From NCBI GenBank assembly GCA_015058045.1, contig SVDC01000007.1, positions 64,862 to 100,644 of the forward strand: a stretch of 35,783 nucleotides of DNA, written 5' to 3'. Below are positions 1-7,727 of this stretch, piece after piece. The position numbers and the translations under genes were made by a program. Every line of letters begins with the position of its first letter. The first letter of the stretch is position 1. The stretch comes from Cellulosilyticum sp. (GTDB lineage Bacteria; Bacillota; Clostridia; Lachnospirales; Cellulosilyticaceae). The notes under the pieces were generated by a model. That model was not told the origin of the DNA, did not search any database, and was given only the letters and a program-made list of their open reading frames with translations.

Positions 1-14
1 ATTGCATTCCCCGA

Positions 15-274
15 CTAAAGAATTTGATGATCAATATATTCCCTATTTGTCTTATCCTCATTAGTTAAAGTAGTCTGTCCTACTCCTAATTTTATATTAG
101 AATTCTTCTACTTCATCATATTGGTTATTATTGGTGTAAATTGGTGCATTGTAATGTAGACTTACTTCTGCTTGAGGTTGGATTGAAGTTTCAATGATGC
201 TAGTAGGTGTTGTTAATGTTTCTTTTTACACCTTATGCTCAAATAGAGTCTGTATATGAGTCAAGAGTTTTTCA
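15..274 (-). pseudogene. Decayed gene fragments, unidentified
   Basis: Read on the minus strand, this stretch holds protein-like frames broken by lesions. One frame runs from the end of the VOC gene (reading ...EKLLTHIQTLFEHKV), meets a TAA at 226-228, then continues for 42 codons without a start (KETLTTPTSIIETSIQPQ... to ...YDEVEEF) to a TAA at 97-99. Shifted by one base, a further frame gives NIKLGVGQTTLTNEDK...HQIL and stops at 15-17. No start codon with a ribosome binding site is visible. I infer the 3' end of one gene with an in-frame stop and a frameshift. I do not recognise the family. A chance origin is possible. Confidence 0.35.
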
Positions 275-727
275 CTATCTATTTCTCCAACTTTGCAGTT
301 CAAGAATATTGCCTTCTGGATCTTTTGCATAAACAAACGTTGCTTCAACGTTGTTAGGATAATCTGCTGTAACGACCTCTCCTAATTTACTTCCACCATT
401 ATCAAGAATCTCCCGAAGCGTCTCAAGAACATCATCAACTTCAAATGCTATATGAGCAATGCCAGGGCGATTTATTTCGGAATCAATCCTATTCTTTAAT
501 TCATCATATGAAAAAATTTCTATTGTTGGTAAACTATTTTCATAACCTGGCAGCACCAAATGTTCACCTGTAATATGCGCATGATTAAGTCCTGTCATTT
601 TATCAAGCCACTGGCCTTGTAAATCCCGTACTTCTCCAATACTACAACAATGAAGAACTTTTTTATAAAAATCAATTAGTTTATTCTTATCTCTTGCAAC
701 AATATTTGTATGAACATATCTAAACAT
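275..727 (-). CDS. VOC (glyoxalase/bleomycin resistance) family protein
   Basis: A 150-residue protein of the vicinal oxygen chelate fold, with two beta-alpha-beta-beta-beta modules. The expected metal-ligand positions are visible: His in RYVHTNIV near the N-terminus, Glu in TIEIFSY, His in GIAHIAFEVDD and Glu in GNILELQSW at the C-terminus. This set is typical of lactoylglutathione lyase, methylmalonyl-CoA epimerase and related metal-dependent members. The substrate cannot be told from sequence alone. The ATG at 727 is preferred over an in-frame GTG at 745 because GGAGGAG lies about 9 bases before the ATG and overlaps the GTG reading. The gene stands alone between two decayed regions, with its own candidate promoter, so it may have arrived with, or survived beside, a lost mobile element. 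Confidence 0.85.
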   Translation of the reverse strand: MFRYVHTNIVARDKNKLIDFYKKVLHCCSIGEVRDLQGQWLDKMTGLNHAHITGEHLVLPGYENSLPTIEIFSYDELKNRIDSEINRPGIAHIAFEVDDVLETLREILDNGGSKLGEVVTADYPNNVEATFVYAKDPEGNILELQSWRNR

Positions 728-785
728 TACACTATTCTCCTCCACAAATTCAACCTATCTATAAATAACATTCGTATCTATAATA

Positions 786-814
786 GTCATATACTTCGAC
801 TAATTTTCTGTCAA
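786..814 (-). promoter_or_regulatory. Candidate sigma-A promoter of the VOC gene
   Basis: On the minus strand a perfect -35 TTGACA (809-814) is followed after 17 bases by TATGAC (786-791), a 4 of 6 match to the -10 box. It lies about 60 bases upstream of the VOC start codon. Confidence 0.5.
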
Positions 815-869
815 TTAATTCAATTTCTTAAATCCTTATAAAGCATCCCTATATGTTGCTCCTTTGAAG

Positions 870-898
870 CTAATACGCTAATTGTTAAAGTGTATTAG
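870..898. repeat. Inverted repeat, 10-bp arms
   Basis: CTAATACGCT at 870-879 pairs with AGTGTATTAG at 889-898 across a 9-base loop, with one G-U pair. No T-run follows on either strand, so it does not look like a standard terminator. It overlaps the stop codon of the recombinase-like remnant. Its role is unknown. Confidence 0.4.
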
Positions 899-1253
899 TT
901 GTAATTCACAGCTAATAAAAAATTCCCCTTGCCTAATGTGGTATTTAACGTGTTAGTTAGCCACATCATAGCAAAAGGAATCGTTGAATTATATTTATTT
1001 AAAATATTAAATCGTCTTACTACTTCATGTAATAAAATCTCTTGCTCTTCTTGGATTGTGCGCTTCCTTAATCTTCATAGCATCGTTATTCTTTATCAAC
1101 TGAAATTCTACGCAGTAGTTCAAAAATGCTCTTATATTCCTAAGCAAATAGTCTTAAACTTTGCTCGTAAGACTTAATCGTTTTTACCGATAATCCTTTC
1201 GTCCTACAATAAACTAAATAATCCTCAATCTGAAAGAAAAGCTCCTTAAACAT
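895..1253 (-). pseudogene. Tyrosine recombinase (integrase) remnant
   Basis: An ATG at 1253, with AGGAGG 8 bases upstream, begins a protein reading MFKELFFQIEDYLVYCRTKG then LSVKTIKSYEQSLRLFA. This is the N-terminal SAM-like core-binding domain of XerC/D and phage integrases (the pattern GLS.KTI.SYE..LR.F). A TAG at 1140-1142 breaks the frame. Later, in a shifted frame, AMKIKEAH recalls the next helix of the same domain, followed by EEQEILLHEVVRRF and a run to a stop at 895-897. No catalytic Arg-His-Arg-Tyr domain is present. So the gene is truncated and carries at least one nonsense and one frameshift lesion. The identity of the last 50 codons is uncertain. It suggests a lost mobile element just downstream of spo0A. 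Confidence 0.65.
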
Positions 1254-1254
1254 T

Positions 1255-1308
1255 CAAAAATCCTCCTAATTTATGGCAATAACTCTAACCAATAAATTAA
1301 AAGGATTT
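1255..1308 (-). terminator. spo0A terminator
   Basis: Arms at 1289-1308 and 1258-1276 form a stem of about 19 bp with two G-U pairs and one bulged base around a 12-base loop. A U5 tract follows on the minus strand, 25 bases after the spo0A stop. The 3' arm contains the AGGAGG that would serve the recombinase remnant, so the hairpin would hide that ribosome binding site in read-through transcripts. Confidence 0.7.
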
Positions 1309-1332
1309 ATAGATTTTATTAACTATCGATAC

Positions 1333-2169
1333 TTATCCTACTTGCATTTCTAACCTTAAACGGTCAGCAATGAGTGCAATAAATTCGCTATTTGTGGGCT
1401 TTCCTTTACCGTTGTTTACAGTATAACCAAATAATTGATCAATGGTATCCATTTTCCCACGACTCCATGCTACTTCAATCGCATGACGAATCGCACGTTC
1501 TACACGACTCGGTGTGGTATTATATTGTTTTGCAATAGATGGATAAAGCTGTTTGGTAATAGAATTAAGAATATCCATATCATTAATTACCATAATGATT
1601 GCATCTCTTAGATATTGATATCCCTTAATATGTGCAGGTACCCCAATTTCATGAATGACACTGGTTACTTCAGCTTCGAGATTATGTCCTGTCGCCATCC
1701 CCCTTGTTTTTGGTAATAATTGTTTAGAACTTGCTAAACTAGAAGATGTTGAAGAAATAATACCATTGTTGTTATTACTACTTAACGCCGTATTTTTTAA
1801 CTGTCTAATACGATTTGCTAAAGTTTCCATATCAAACGGTTTAACAATATAATACTCTGCTCCTAATGCTAAGGCACGTTCAGTAATCTTATCTTGTCCT
1901 ACGGCTGAGAGCATAACAAAGAGTGGACGTTTTTCTATAACCATTGTATTAATGCGTTCTAATACACCTATTCCATCTAAATAAGGCATAATGACATCTA
2001 AAATGACAATATCTGGTTTAGCTTCAGCAATAAGTTCACAAGCTTGTTCCCCATTGCCTGCCACCTCGACAACTTCCATGTCTTCCTGTCTATTGATAAA
2101 TTCCATTAAAATATCTGAAAAATCTTTATTGTCATCTGCAATTAGTATTTTCATTTTTTGATCTAACAA
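1333..2169 (-). CDS. spo0A: Sporulation master regulator Spo0A
   Basis: Response regulator that, when phosphorylated, starts sporulation. The N-terminal receiver domain shows the acidic pair in [10 protein letters not shown], the phospho-acceptor Asp in [13 protein letters not shown] and the conserved Lys in YIVKPFD. A serine/asparagine-rich linker precedes the C-terminal DNA-binding domain ([18 protein letters not shown], then [18 protein letters not shown]), which is the Spo0A signature. I favour a TTG start at 2169, because GGGGGG lies 7 bases upstream. An ATG at 2184 in the same frame would make 283 residues but has a weaker AAGAGA site, and the ATG at 2154 has no site at a useful distance. 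The gene follows spoIVB, as in bacilli and clostridia, and has its own vegetative promoter. Confidence 0.97.
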   Translation of the reverse strand: MLDQKMKILIADDNKDFSDILMEFINRQEDMEVVEVAGNGEQACELIAEAKPDIVILDVIMPYLDGIGVLERINTMVIEKRPLFVMLSAVGQDKITERALALGAEYYIVKPFDMETLANRIRQLKNTALSSNNNNGIISSTSSSLASSKQLLPKTRGMATGHNLEAEVTSVIHEIGVPAHIKGYQYLRDAIIMVINDMDILNSITKQLYPSIAKQYNTTPSRVERAIRHAIEVAWSRGKMDTIDQLFGYTVNNGKGKPTNSEFIALIADRLRLEMQVG

Positions 2170-2220
2170 CAATAATCCCCCCATATAGTTCTCTTATTTT
2201 TAAATTTTCTGACTAAGCTA

Positions 2221-2249
2221 ATTATATATAACAATTCTGTAAATTTCAA
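2221..2249 (-). promoter_or_regulatory. Sigma-A promoter of spo0A
   Basis: TTGAAA (2244-2249) and a perfect TATAAT (2221-2226) are separated by exactly 17 bases, about 50 bases before the start codon. I found no convincing sigma-H site beside it. Confidence 0.8.
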
Positions 2250-2328
2250 TACCATTTTTTGTTACTTTTATTTTTATTTTACAATTAAGCCCCCCTTTCT
2301 TCACCATTACGCATTTTCTAATATAAAC

Positions 2329-3609
2329 TTAATAATTATTAATCATATTTTCTATAAATATTCCATATCCTCTTGTAGGGTCATGTACAAATACATGGGT
2401 TACAGCACCTATAATTTTGCCATCTTGCAATATAGGGCTTCCACTCATTCCTTGAACAATACCATTGGTTAAGCTTAGTAATGCTTCATCGACAATGCGA
2501 ATCACCATTCCTTTAGAAGGCTCATTGCTGTATTTAGAAACTTTTTGTATTTCTACTTCATATTCTTTGCTTCCTTCACCCGTTAAATTTAGCATAATAC
2601 TCGCTTTTCCCTCATGCACTTCATCTTGAAATGCAATAGGAAGGGCTTCATTTTGTTTGCCTTCCAAATAGGATTTTTTCACTTCGCCATAAATACCTAA
2701 AGAACTATTTAAACAAATTTTACCAAGTTGACTTTCTTCATTATAATCTATAATACCGCTTAGCTCACCTGGTGTACCCTTTTCACCTTTTTTAATTTTA
2801 GTAATAAACACTTCCATAATTTCACCTGTGCGTACAGGAGTTAAAATACGTGTTTGTGTGTCTGTAATCCCATGCCCTAGCGCACCAAAATGACCATTTT
2901 CAGGATTAATATACGTAATAGTCCCAATTCCTTGAGTACTATCTTTAATCCATAATCCAATTTTATATTCATCTTCAGACTTTGAATATAATGGTTTTAC
3001 TTTAACTTGTTTTATTTCTCCTTTATGTGAAATCTCTAATAATGCTTCTTTTTCACTGCTAGACTCAATAAGTGCTCTAAACGCTTCTTTATTCTCAACT
3101 ACTTTACCATTGCATTTTAAAATAATATCTCCTGCTTCAATGATATCTTTACATGGTGAAACTGTTGCATCTTCAGTTTCAAATTCTCCTACACCTAATA
3201 CCATAACACCATTGGTCTCAACCTTAATACCTACTATATCTCCCGAAGGTATTAGCGTCTGATAAGAAAGTGCCTTAACGGATACTGTCTTAAGCGGAAT
3301 AATTCCAAGAAAAGATAGGGTAACATCTGTCTCTCCTTCCTCAGGCATCGTTACATAAAGAGATCTATTTAAATTCACTATATGACTTTCTATAAATTGT
3401 TCTGCGTCATCTTTGATAATAATATTATTTCCTTTAAGTATATTAGCCTTCAATGGGAGATCAAAATTAAAATGATGCTCTTCTCCTACTATCAGCTTAA
3501 TTTCAGAAGGTAAGAAGAAATTAGAAACCACCAGAGGTGTTGCTATAAGCATCATAATAAATAACAAAACACAATAGGTCAGTGCATGTCTTTTTTTTGT
3601 ATTCTTCAT
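2329..3609 (-). CDS. spoIVB: SpoIVB signalling serine peptidase
   Basis: Forespore-made serine peptidase (S55 family) that crosses into the intermembrane space and triggers pro-sigma-K processing in the mother cell. The 426-residue protein has one N-terminal membrane segment (about 9-32, after KKRH). A PDZ domain follows (about 120-205, with IIEAGDIILKCNGKVVENKEAF), then the S55 domain. The catalytic His lies in FGALGHGITD (His246) and the catalytic Ser in QGMSGSPILQDG (Ser391). The length matches the family. It lies behind the recN terminator and a forespore-type promoter, so it is probably transcribed separately from recN and may read into spo0A. Confidence 0.96.
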   Translation of the reverse strand: MKNTKKRHALTYCVLLFIMMLIATPLVVSNFFLPSEIKLIVGEEHHFNFDLPLKANILKGNNIIIKDDAEQFIESHIVNLNRSLYVTMPEEGETDVTLSFLGIIPLKTVSVKALSYQTLIPSGDIVGIKVETNGVMVLGVGEFETEDATVSPCKDIIEAGDIILKCNGKVVENKEAFRALIESSSEKEALLEISHKGEIKQVKVKPLYSKSEDEYKIGLWIKDSTQGIGTITYINPENGHFGALGHGITDTQTRILTPVRTGEIMEVFITKIKKGEKGTPGELSGIIDYNEESQLGKICLNSSLGIYGEVKKSYLEGKQNEALPIAFQDEVHEGKASIMLNLTGEGSKEYEVEIQKVSKYSNEPSKGMVIRIVDEALLSLTNGIVQGMSGSPILQDGKIIGAVTHVFVHDPTRGYGIFIENMINNY

Positions 3610-3653
3610 TGCTTCACTTCCTATATATTAGCTTGACTTATGCTCTATTATTT

Positions 3654-3682
3654 AAAATATCCTTTTTTTAAAACATTTATAC
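3654..3682 (-). promoter_or_regulatory. Candidate sigma F/G promoter of spoIVB
   Basis: On the minus strand GTATA (3678-3682) is followed after 15 bases by GGATATTTT (3654-3662). This fits the forespore pattern GYATA - 15/16 bases - GGnnAnnnT. It sits about 45 bases before the spoIVB ATG, as expected for a gene known in Bacillus to be forespore-transcribed. Confidence 0.6.
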
Positions 3683-3722
3683 AACAGCCCCATACTTCAC
3701 GTATATTTCTTCTTTAAAGCCC

Positions 3723-3761
3723 AAAAAAGAGTGTTCATCCTTTTGATGAACACTCTTTTTT
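3723..3761 (-). terminator. recN operon terminator
   Basis: A perfect 17-bp inverted repeat (3723-3739 with 3745-3761) around a 5-base loop, ending in T6 on both strands, 34 bases after the recN stop. By symmetry it could work in either direction. Confidence 0.9.
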
Positions 3762-3795
3762 GTAAACTATTTTCTAACTATGAAATTCTTTTCTC

Positions 3796-5481
3796 TTAAA
3801 GATTTGTTTTAAAATCGTTAGCTCTATTTTTTAGCTCTGCCGCACTTTGAAGGGTACTTTCAGAAACCATTCCCCCCATTAACCTACAAAGCTCCTCATG
3901 AATTGCTGGAACTTCTAGACGATTTAAATGCGTTGTCGTTTTATTTTCTGTTGCACATTTTTCAATAAGGTAATGGCTATCACCCATAGCTGCAATTTGA
4001 GGTAAATGTGTAATACAAAGTACTTGTCTATCTTTAGCAATCAAAGCCAGTTTTTCCGCAACTTTTTGAGCTGCAAGCCCACTAATTCCTGTATCAATTT
4101 CATCGAAGATTACTGTATTAATAGTATCACCTAATACCAGCACCGTCTTAATAGCTAACATCACCCTAGAAATTTCCCCTCCAGAAGCAATTTTTGAAAG
4201 TGGATGTACATCTTCACCTAGGTTTGTACGAATTAAGAACTCTACATCATTTTTACCATAACTATTAAAGGTTTCTAAATCCTCTATAGCTACTTCAAAT
4301 TTAGCATATGGCATTTGTAAATCATGAAGATGATGATCGATGGCTACTTCAATGGTAGAAGCAATTTGCTTTCTTGCCTCGGATAACTGTTCTGCAATCT
4401 CATCCAATTGTATTTGTAACTTTTCATACTCAGCTTCTAATTTTTCTTTATTATGCTCGCCATCTTCTAATTCAGCCAATTCTTTTTCACATTCATCTTG
4501 GTAATTTAAAATCTCTTCAATACTTGTACCATATTTTTGTTTTAATCGGTAAATTAAATCTAAACGATTTTGAATCTCTAATAAGAGTTCAGGTGAATAT
4601 TCAACATCATCTACAAATCGTCTAATTTGATAAGTAGCATCTTGAAGCTCGGCCTGAATCGATAAAAACTGCTCATATAAGCCATTAATCTCACTTGTAA
4701 TATTACTAATATCTTGTAGAGCATGAATAGCTTTCCCTAACATAATGGCAGAACTTACTTCACTATCACCATCTAAAAACTCATAAGCCTTTTGACATTG
4801 CATCATAATCTTTTCTGCATGAGATAAAATATCATATTGCTCTTTTAGCGCTTCTTCTTCACCCTTTTTAAGTTTAGCAGCTTTAATTTCTTCTACCTGG
4901 AAAGTAAGCATATCTTTAAGTTGTAATCTTTTCCGATCATTATCTCCGATTTTACTTAGAGATGCTTTAACTTCCTGAAGACGTTCATAGAGCTTTTTAT
5001 ATTGTTCTTTCTGGTCTAAAAAGGATTTTTCACCAAAACTATCTAATAATCGAATATGATTTGAAATATCTAATAAGGATTGTGGCTCATGTTGTCCATG
5101 AACATCTATTAAAATTTCAGATAAGCTTTTTACCATTTGTCTTGTTGTGATTACGCCATTAATCTTATAAGTAGTACGCCCTGTTTGATAAATCACACGT
5201 TCTAAAATAATCTCATTTTCTTCAAATGGAATTTCATTTTCCTGTAAAAATGCAATACCCAGGCCAATATAATCTATAAAACATAAAGTAACACTGGCCA
5301 TATCCTCACCTTTTCGGATCATCTGCTTAGAACTACGATTTCCAATGGCAAATTGAATAGAGTCGATGAGCATAGATTTACCTGCTCCTGTTTCCCCGCT
5401 AAAAATATTTAGCTTCGGATTTAATGTAAGCTCTAGCTCTTCAATAAGGGCTACATTTTTTACTTTCATATATGTGAGCAT
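3796..5481 (-). CDS. recN: DNA repair ATPase RecN
   Basis: SMC-like ATPase acting on double-strand breaks. Walker A is at residues 29-36 (GETGAGKS). A long central coiled coil follows (about 150-370, rich in E, K, L and Q). The ABC signature (ASGGEISRVMLAIK) and Walker B (VIFDEIDTGISG) are near residues 435-475. Its 561 residues fit the family (550-570). AAGGAGG lies 10 bases before the ATG. It is the last gene of dxs-tlyA-nadK-argR-recN, 18 bases after argR, a conserved Firmicute order, and is closed by a strong terminator. Confidence 0.97.
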   Translation of the reverse strand: MLTYMKVKNVALIEELELTLNPKLNIFSGETGAGKSMLIDSIQFAIGNRSSKQMIRKGEDMASVTLCFIDYIGLGIAFLQENEIPFEENEIILERVIYQTGRTTYKINGVITTRQMVKSLSEILIDVHGQHEPQSLLDISNHIRLLDSFGEKSFLDQKEQYKKLYERLQEVKASLSKIGDNDRKRLQLKDMLTFQVEEIKAAKLKKGEEEALKEQYDILSHAEKIMMQCQKAYEFLDGDSEVSSAIMLGKAIHALQDISNITSEINGLYEQFLSIQAELQDATYQIRRFVDDVEYSPELLLEIQNRLDLIYRLKQKYGTSIEEILNYQDECEKELAELEDGEHNKEKLEAEYEKLQIQLDEIAEQLSEARKQIASTIEVAIDHHLHDLQMPYAKFEVAIEDLETFNSYGKNDVEFLIRTNLGEDVHPLSKIASGGEISRVMLAIKTVLVLGDTINTVIFDEIDTGISGLAAQKVAEKLALIAKDRQVLCITHLPQIAAMGDSHYLIEKCATENKTTTHLNRLEVPAIHEELCRLMGGMVSESTLQSAAELKNRANDFKTNL

Positions 5482-5499
5482 TTCTATGCGCCTCCTTGT

Positions 5500-5952
5500 T
5501 TATGTGCTTAATATAATCTTCAATTGGTCTATAACCGCTTCAATATGCTCTTCATGCTTTACTAAGCAGAAAATCGTATCATCACCAGCCAAGGTTCCTA
5601 TAATCTCTTGAATATTAAAAGCATCAATGGCAGCTGCTACTGCATTGCCCATTCCTACTAAAGTACGAATAACAATGGTATTGCCTGCATAATCAATACT
5701 TACAAAAGCATCTTTAAAAACGCGTACCACTTTTTCCGAAACTTGTTGTTCTACATTAGCCAATGCAACATACTTTTGTCCACCACTACGTGCTGCTACC
5801 TTGGTAAGTTTTAATTCTCTAATATCTCTTGATACCGTTGCTTGCGTTACATTAAACCCTTCATCTAACAAAGCATTTGCTAAATCTTCTTGTGTCCCAA
5901 TCTCTTGTTTATGAATCAGACTTAAGATTTTAGACTGACGCTGTTCCTTCAT
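5500..5952 (-). CDS. argR: Arginine repressor ArgR
   Basis: Arginine-dependent regulator of arginine synthesis and breakdown genes, active as a hexamer. The N-terminal winged helix reads KILSLIHKQEIGTQEDLANA with the recognition element VTQATVSRDIRELKL. The C-terminal oligomerisation and arginine-binding domain contains GNAVAAAID and GTLAGDDTIFCL, including the paired Asp residues that bind arginine. The length of 150 residues is typical. The ATG at 5952 is preferred over the upstream in-frame GTG at 5958, since AAGGTGG stands at the right distance from the ATG. It sits tightly between nadK and recN. Confidence 0.96.
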   Translation of the reverse strand: MKEQRQSKILSLIHKQEIGTQEDLANALLDEGFNVTQATVSRDIRELKLTKVAARSGGQKYVALANVEQQVSEKVVRVFKDAFVSIDYAGNTIVIRTLVGMGNAVAAAIDAFNIQEIIGTLAGDDTIFCLVKHEEHIEAVIDQLKIILST

Positions 5953-5961
5953 TCCCACCTT

Positions 5962-6828
5962 TTATCTTCTCCTTTCAAACATTTTTTCTCTAAGGATTTC
6001 AAAAAACTTGCGCTCTGATATTTTAACTAATTTTGTCACATAAGGTGAGCGTTCAATATAAACCACATCCTGTGGTGTCAGATACATTTGAAGTTTTCCA
6101 TCCATACTTAGTGCCATATCTTTTGTCTCTTCTAACGTTGTAATACACACCTTATCCTCTTTACATAGTACAATTGATTTTGAGTGCAGTGTGTGAGGAC
6201 AGATAGGTGTCACAACATAGCTTTGTGCTAGTGGCACAACAATTGGTCCTCCTGCTGACAAATTATAAGCTGTAGATCCTGTAGGGGTTGCTACAAGCAC
6301 TCCATCTGCAGGATAGATACCACTTAACTCATCATTAATTGTAATTTTGAATTCTACTAATCTTGAAAAGCTCCCTCTGGTCACATTGATCTCATTTAAA
6401 GCATAAAATATACTTTTTTCACCATTTGCCCCAATAATAGTTGCACGTAACATCATACGTTCCTCAATGTTATACTTTCCATGAATGAGTCTCTCAATAG
6501 CTTCTTCAATCTCATCTAGTTCAATATCCGCTAAAAAACCTAATCGTCCTAAATTCACACCTACAATTGGAATATCTTTTAAACTAGCTGCTTCAGCTGT
6601 TCCTAAAATTGTCCCATCACCACCAATAACAATTAAACAATCACATAATTCATAAAGGCGTTCAATTTCAACACCATTTGCATTTCCTTCTACTTTAGGG
6701 GCTATTTCTCTATCCATATAAGGGGAAATGTTATGTTTATTAAGCAAACTTGTAATTTGGTTTGTATACGTAAGGTCTTTATCCTTCATTAAGTTTGGTA
6801 TAATACCTATATGTCTCAATCTCCTCAT
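5962..6828 (-). CDS. nadK: NAD kinase
   Basis: Phosphorylates NAD to NADP in the cytoplasm. The diagnostic GGDGT lies at residues 69-73 (VIGGDGTILGTAEA), followed by VNLGRLGFLA, then the NAD-binding ALNEINVTRG and DGVLVATPTGSTAYNLSAGGP. Its 288 residues fit the family. The ATG at 6828 touches its AAGGGG directly. A TTG three codons downstream (6819) has better spacing to AAGGGG, so the true N-terminus may be MRHIGIIPN. It lies 8 bases after tlyA and 3 bases before argR. Confidence 0.96.
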   Translation of the reverse strand: MRRLRHIGIIPNLMKDKDLTYTNQITSLLNKHNISPYMDREIAPKVEGNANGVEIERLYELCDCLIVIGGDGTILGTAEAASLKDIPIVGVNLGRLGFLADIELDEIEEAIERLIHGKYNIEERMMLRATIIGANGEKSIFYALNEINVTRGSFSRLVEFKITINDELSGIYPADGVLVATPTGSTAYNLSAGGPIVVPLAQSYVVTPICPHTLHSKSIVLCKEDKVCITTLEETKDMALSMDGKLQMYLTPQDVVYIERSPYVTKLVKISERKFFEILREKMFERRR

Positions 6829-6836
6829 CCCCTTAT

Positions 6837-7727
6837 TTATAAAGTATCATGCGAAGCATTTACAATCTCTTTGATTGCAAATTCTTTATCTAAAAGGCTA
6901 TCTTCTCCTACTCTAGCTAAATGAATTAAATATTCAATATTGCCTTCTGGACCTTTAATAGGTGAAAAACTTAACCCTTTAATCACTAAATGAAGTGATT
7001 TTGCAAAATCCCATATTTGATCAATAACATTCTCATGAACCTTTGGATTCTTAACTACACCATGTTTTTCTACTTGCTCTCTTCCTGCTTCAAATTGTGG
7101 CTTAATAAGTGCAACAATTTCTGCATCTTCATTTAATAACTCTAAAATAGGACCAAGTACTTTTGTTAATGAAATAAAAGAAACATCTATGGAACAAAAA
7201 GCTACTTTCTCTTCTAATCGATCTGGAGTCAGATAACGAATATTGGTTTTTTCCATACAAACAACCCTTGGATCCTGTCTTAGCTTCCAAGCAAATTGCC
7301 CATAACCTACATCGACCGAATAAACTTTAGAAGCACCATTTTGCAACATACAGTCTGTGAAACCTCCTGTAGAAGCCCCTACATCCATACACACTTTGCC
7401 TTCTAATTGAATATCAAAGCTATTCATAGCTTTCTCTAATTTTAAACCACCACGACTTACATATTTCATCTTTTCTCTAACTTCTATAGTCGCTCCACGC
7501 TTTACTTTAAGGCCTGCTTTATCTTCACGCATACCATCTACATAAACAACACCGGCCATAATATAAGCTTTGGCTTTTTGTCTAGACTCGGCTAAACCTC
7601 TTTCTACAATTTGAATATCGAGGCGTTCCTTACTGTTTAAATATTTTTGATCAATAACAACTTCTACTGTTTCTGCTTTTAATGCTTCTTCCAGTACATT
7701 GGTTGCTTGCTCTATTTGCTCACTCAT
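6837..7727 (-). CDS. tlyA: TlyA/YqxC family rRNA 2'-O-methyltransferase
   Basis: Predicted 2'-O-ribose methyltransferase of rRNA, also called hemolysin A family. An S4 RNA-binding domain (about 34-90: ERLDIQIVERGLAESRQKA) is followed by SRGGLKLEKA and an FtsJ-like Rossmann domain with the SAM site MDVGASTGGFTDCML (Asp115). VALIKPQFEAGRE and KGPEGNIEYLIHL near the C-terminus complete the family pattern. About 30 residues precede the S4 domain, which usually begins near the N-terminus. This extension is acidic and no in-frame ATG offers a later start. The start codon directly abuts the dxs stop, suggesting translational coupling. The exact target nucleotide is unknown here. Confidence 0.93.
   Translation of the reverse strand: MSEQIEQATNVLEEALKAETVEVVIDQKYLNSKERLDIQIVERGLAESRQKAKAYIMAGVVYVDGMREDKAGLKVKRGATIEVREKMKYVSRGGLKLEKAMNSFDIQLEGKVCMDVGASTGGFTDCMLQNGASKVYSVDVGYGQFAWKLRQDPRVVCMEKTNIRYLTPDRLEEKVAFCSIDVSFISLTKVLGPILELLNEDAEIVALIKPQFEAGREQVEKHGVVKNPKVHENVIDQIWDFAKSLHLVIKGLSFSPIKGPEGNIEYLIHLARVGEDSLLDKEFAIKEIVNASHDTL

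Noticed and set aside
870..898. Terminator for the recombinase remnant
   Set aside because: The stem is good but no T-run follows on either strand, so I list it only as an inverted repeat.
929..1177. An 82-codon plus-strand ORF
   Set aside because: It is antisense to the tyrosine recombinase remnant, has no ribosome binding site, and its composition follows the complement of the broken gene.
4374..4625. Plus-strand ORF opposite recN
   Set aside because: It is antisense to the RecN coiled coil; the recN frame is intact and well conserved.
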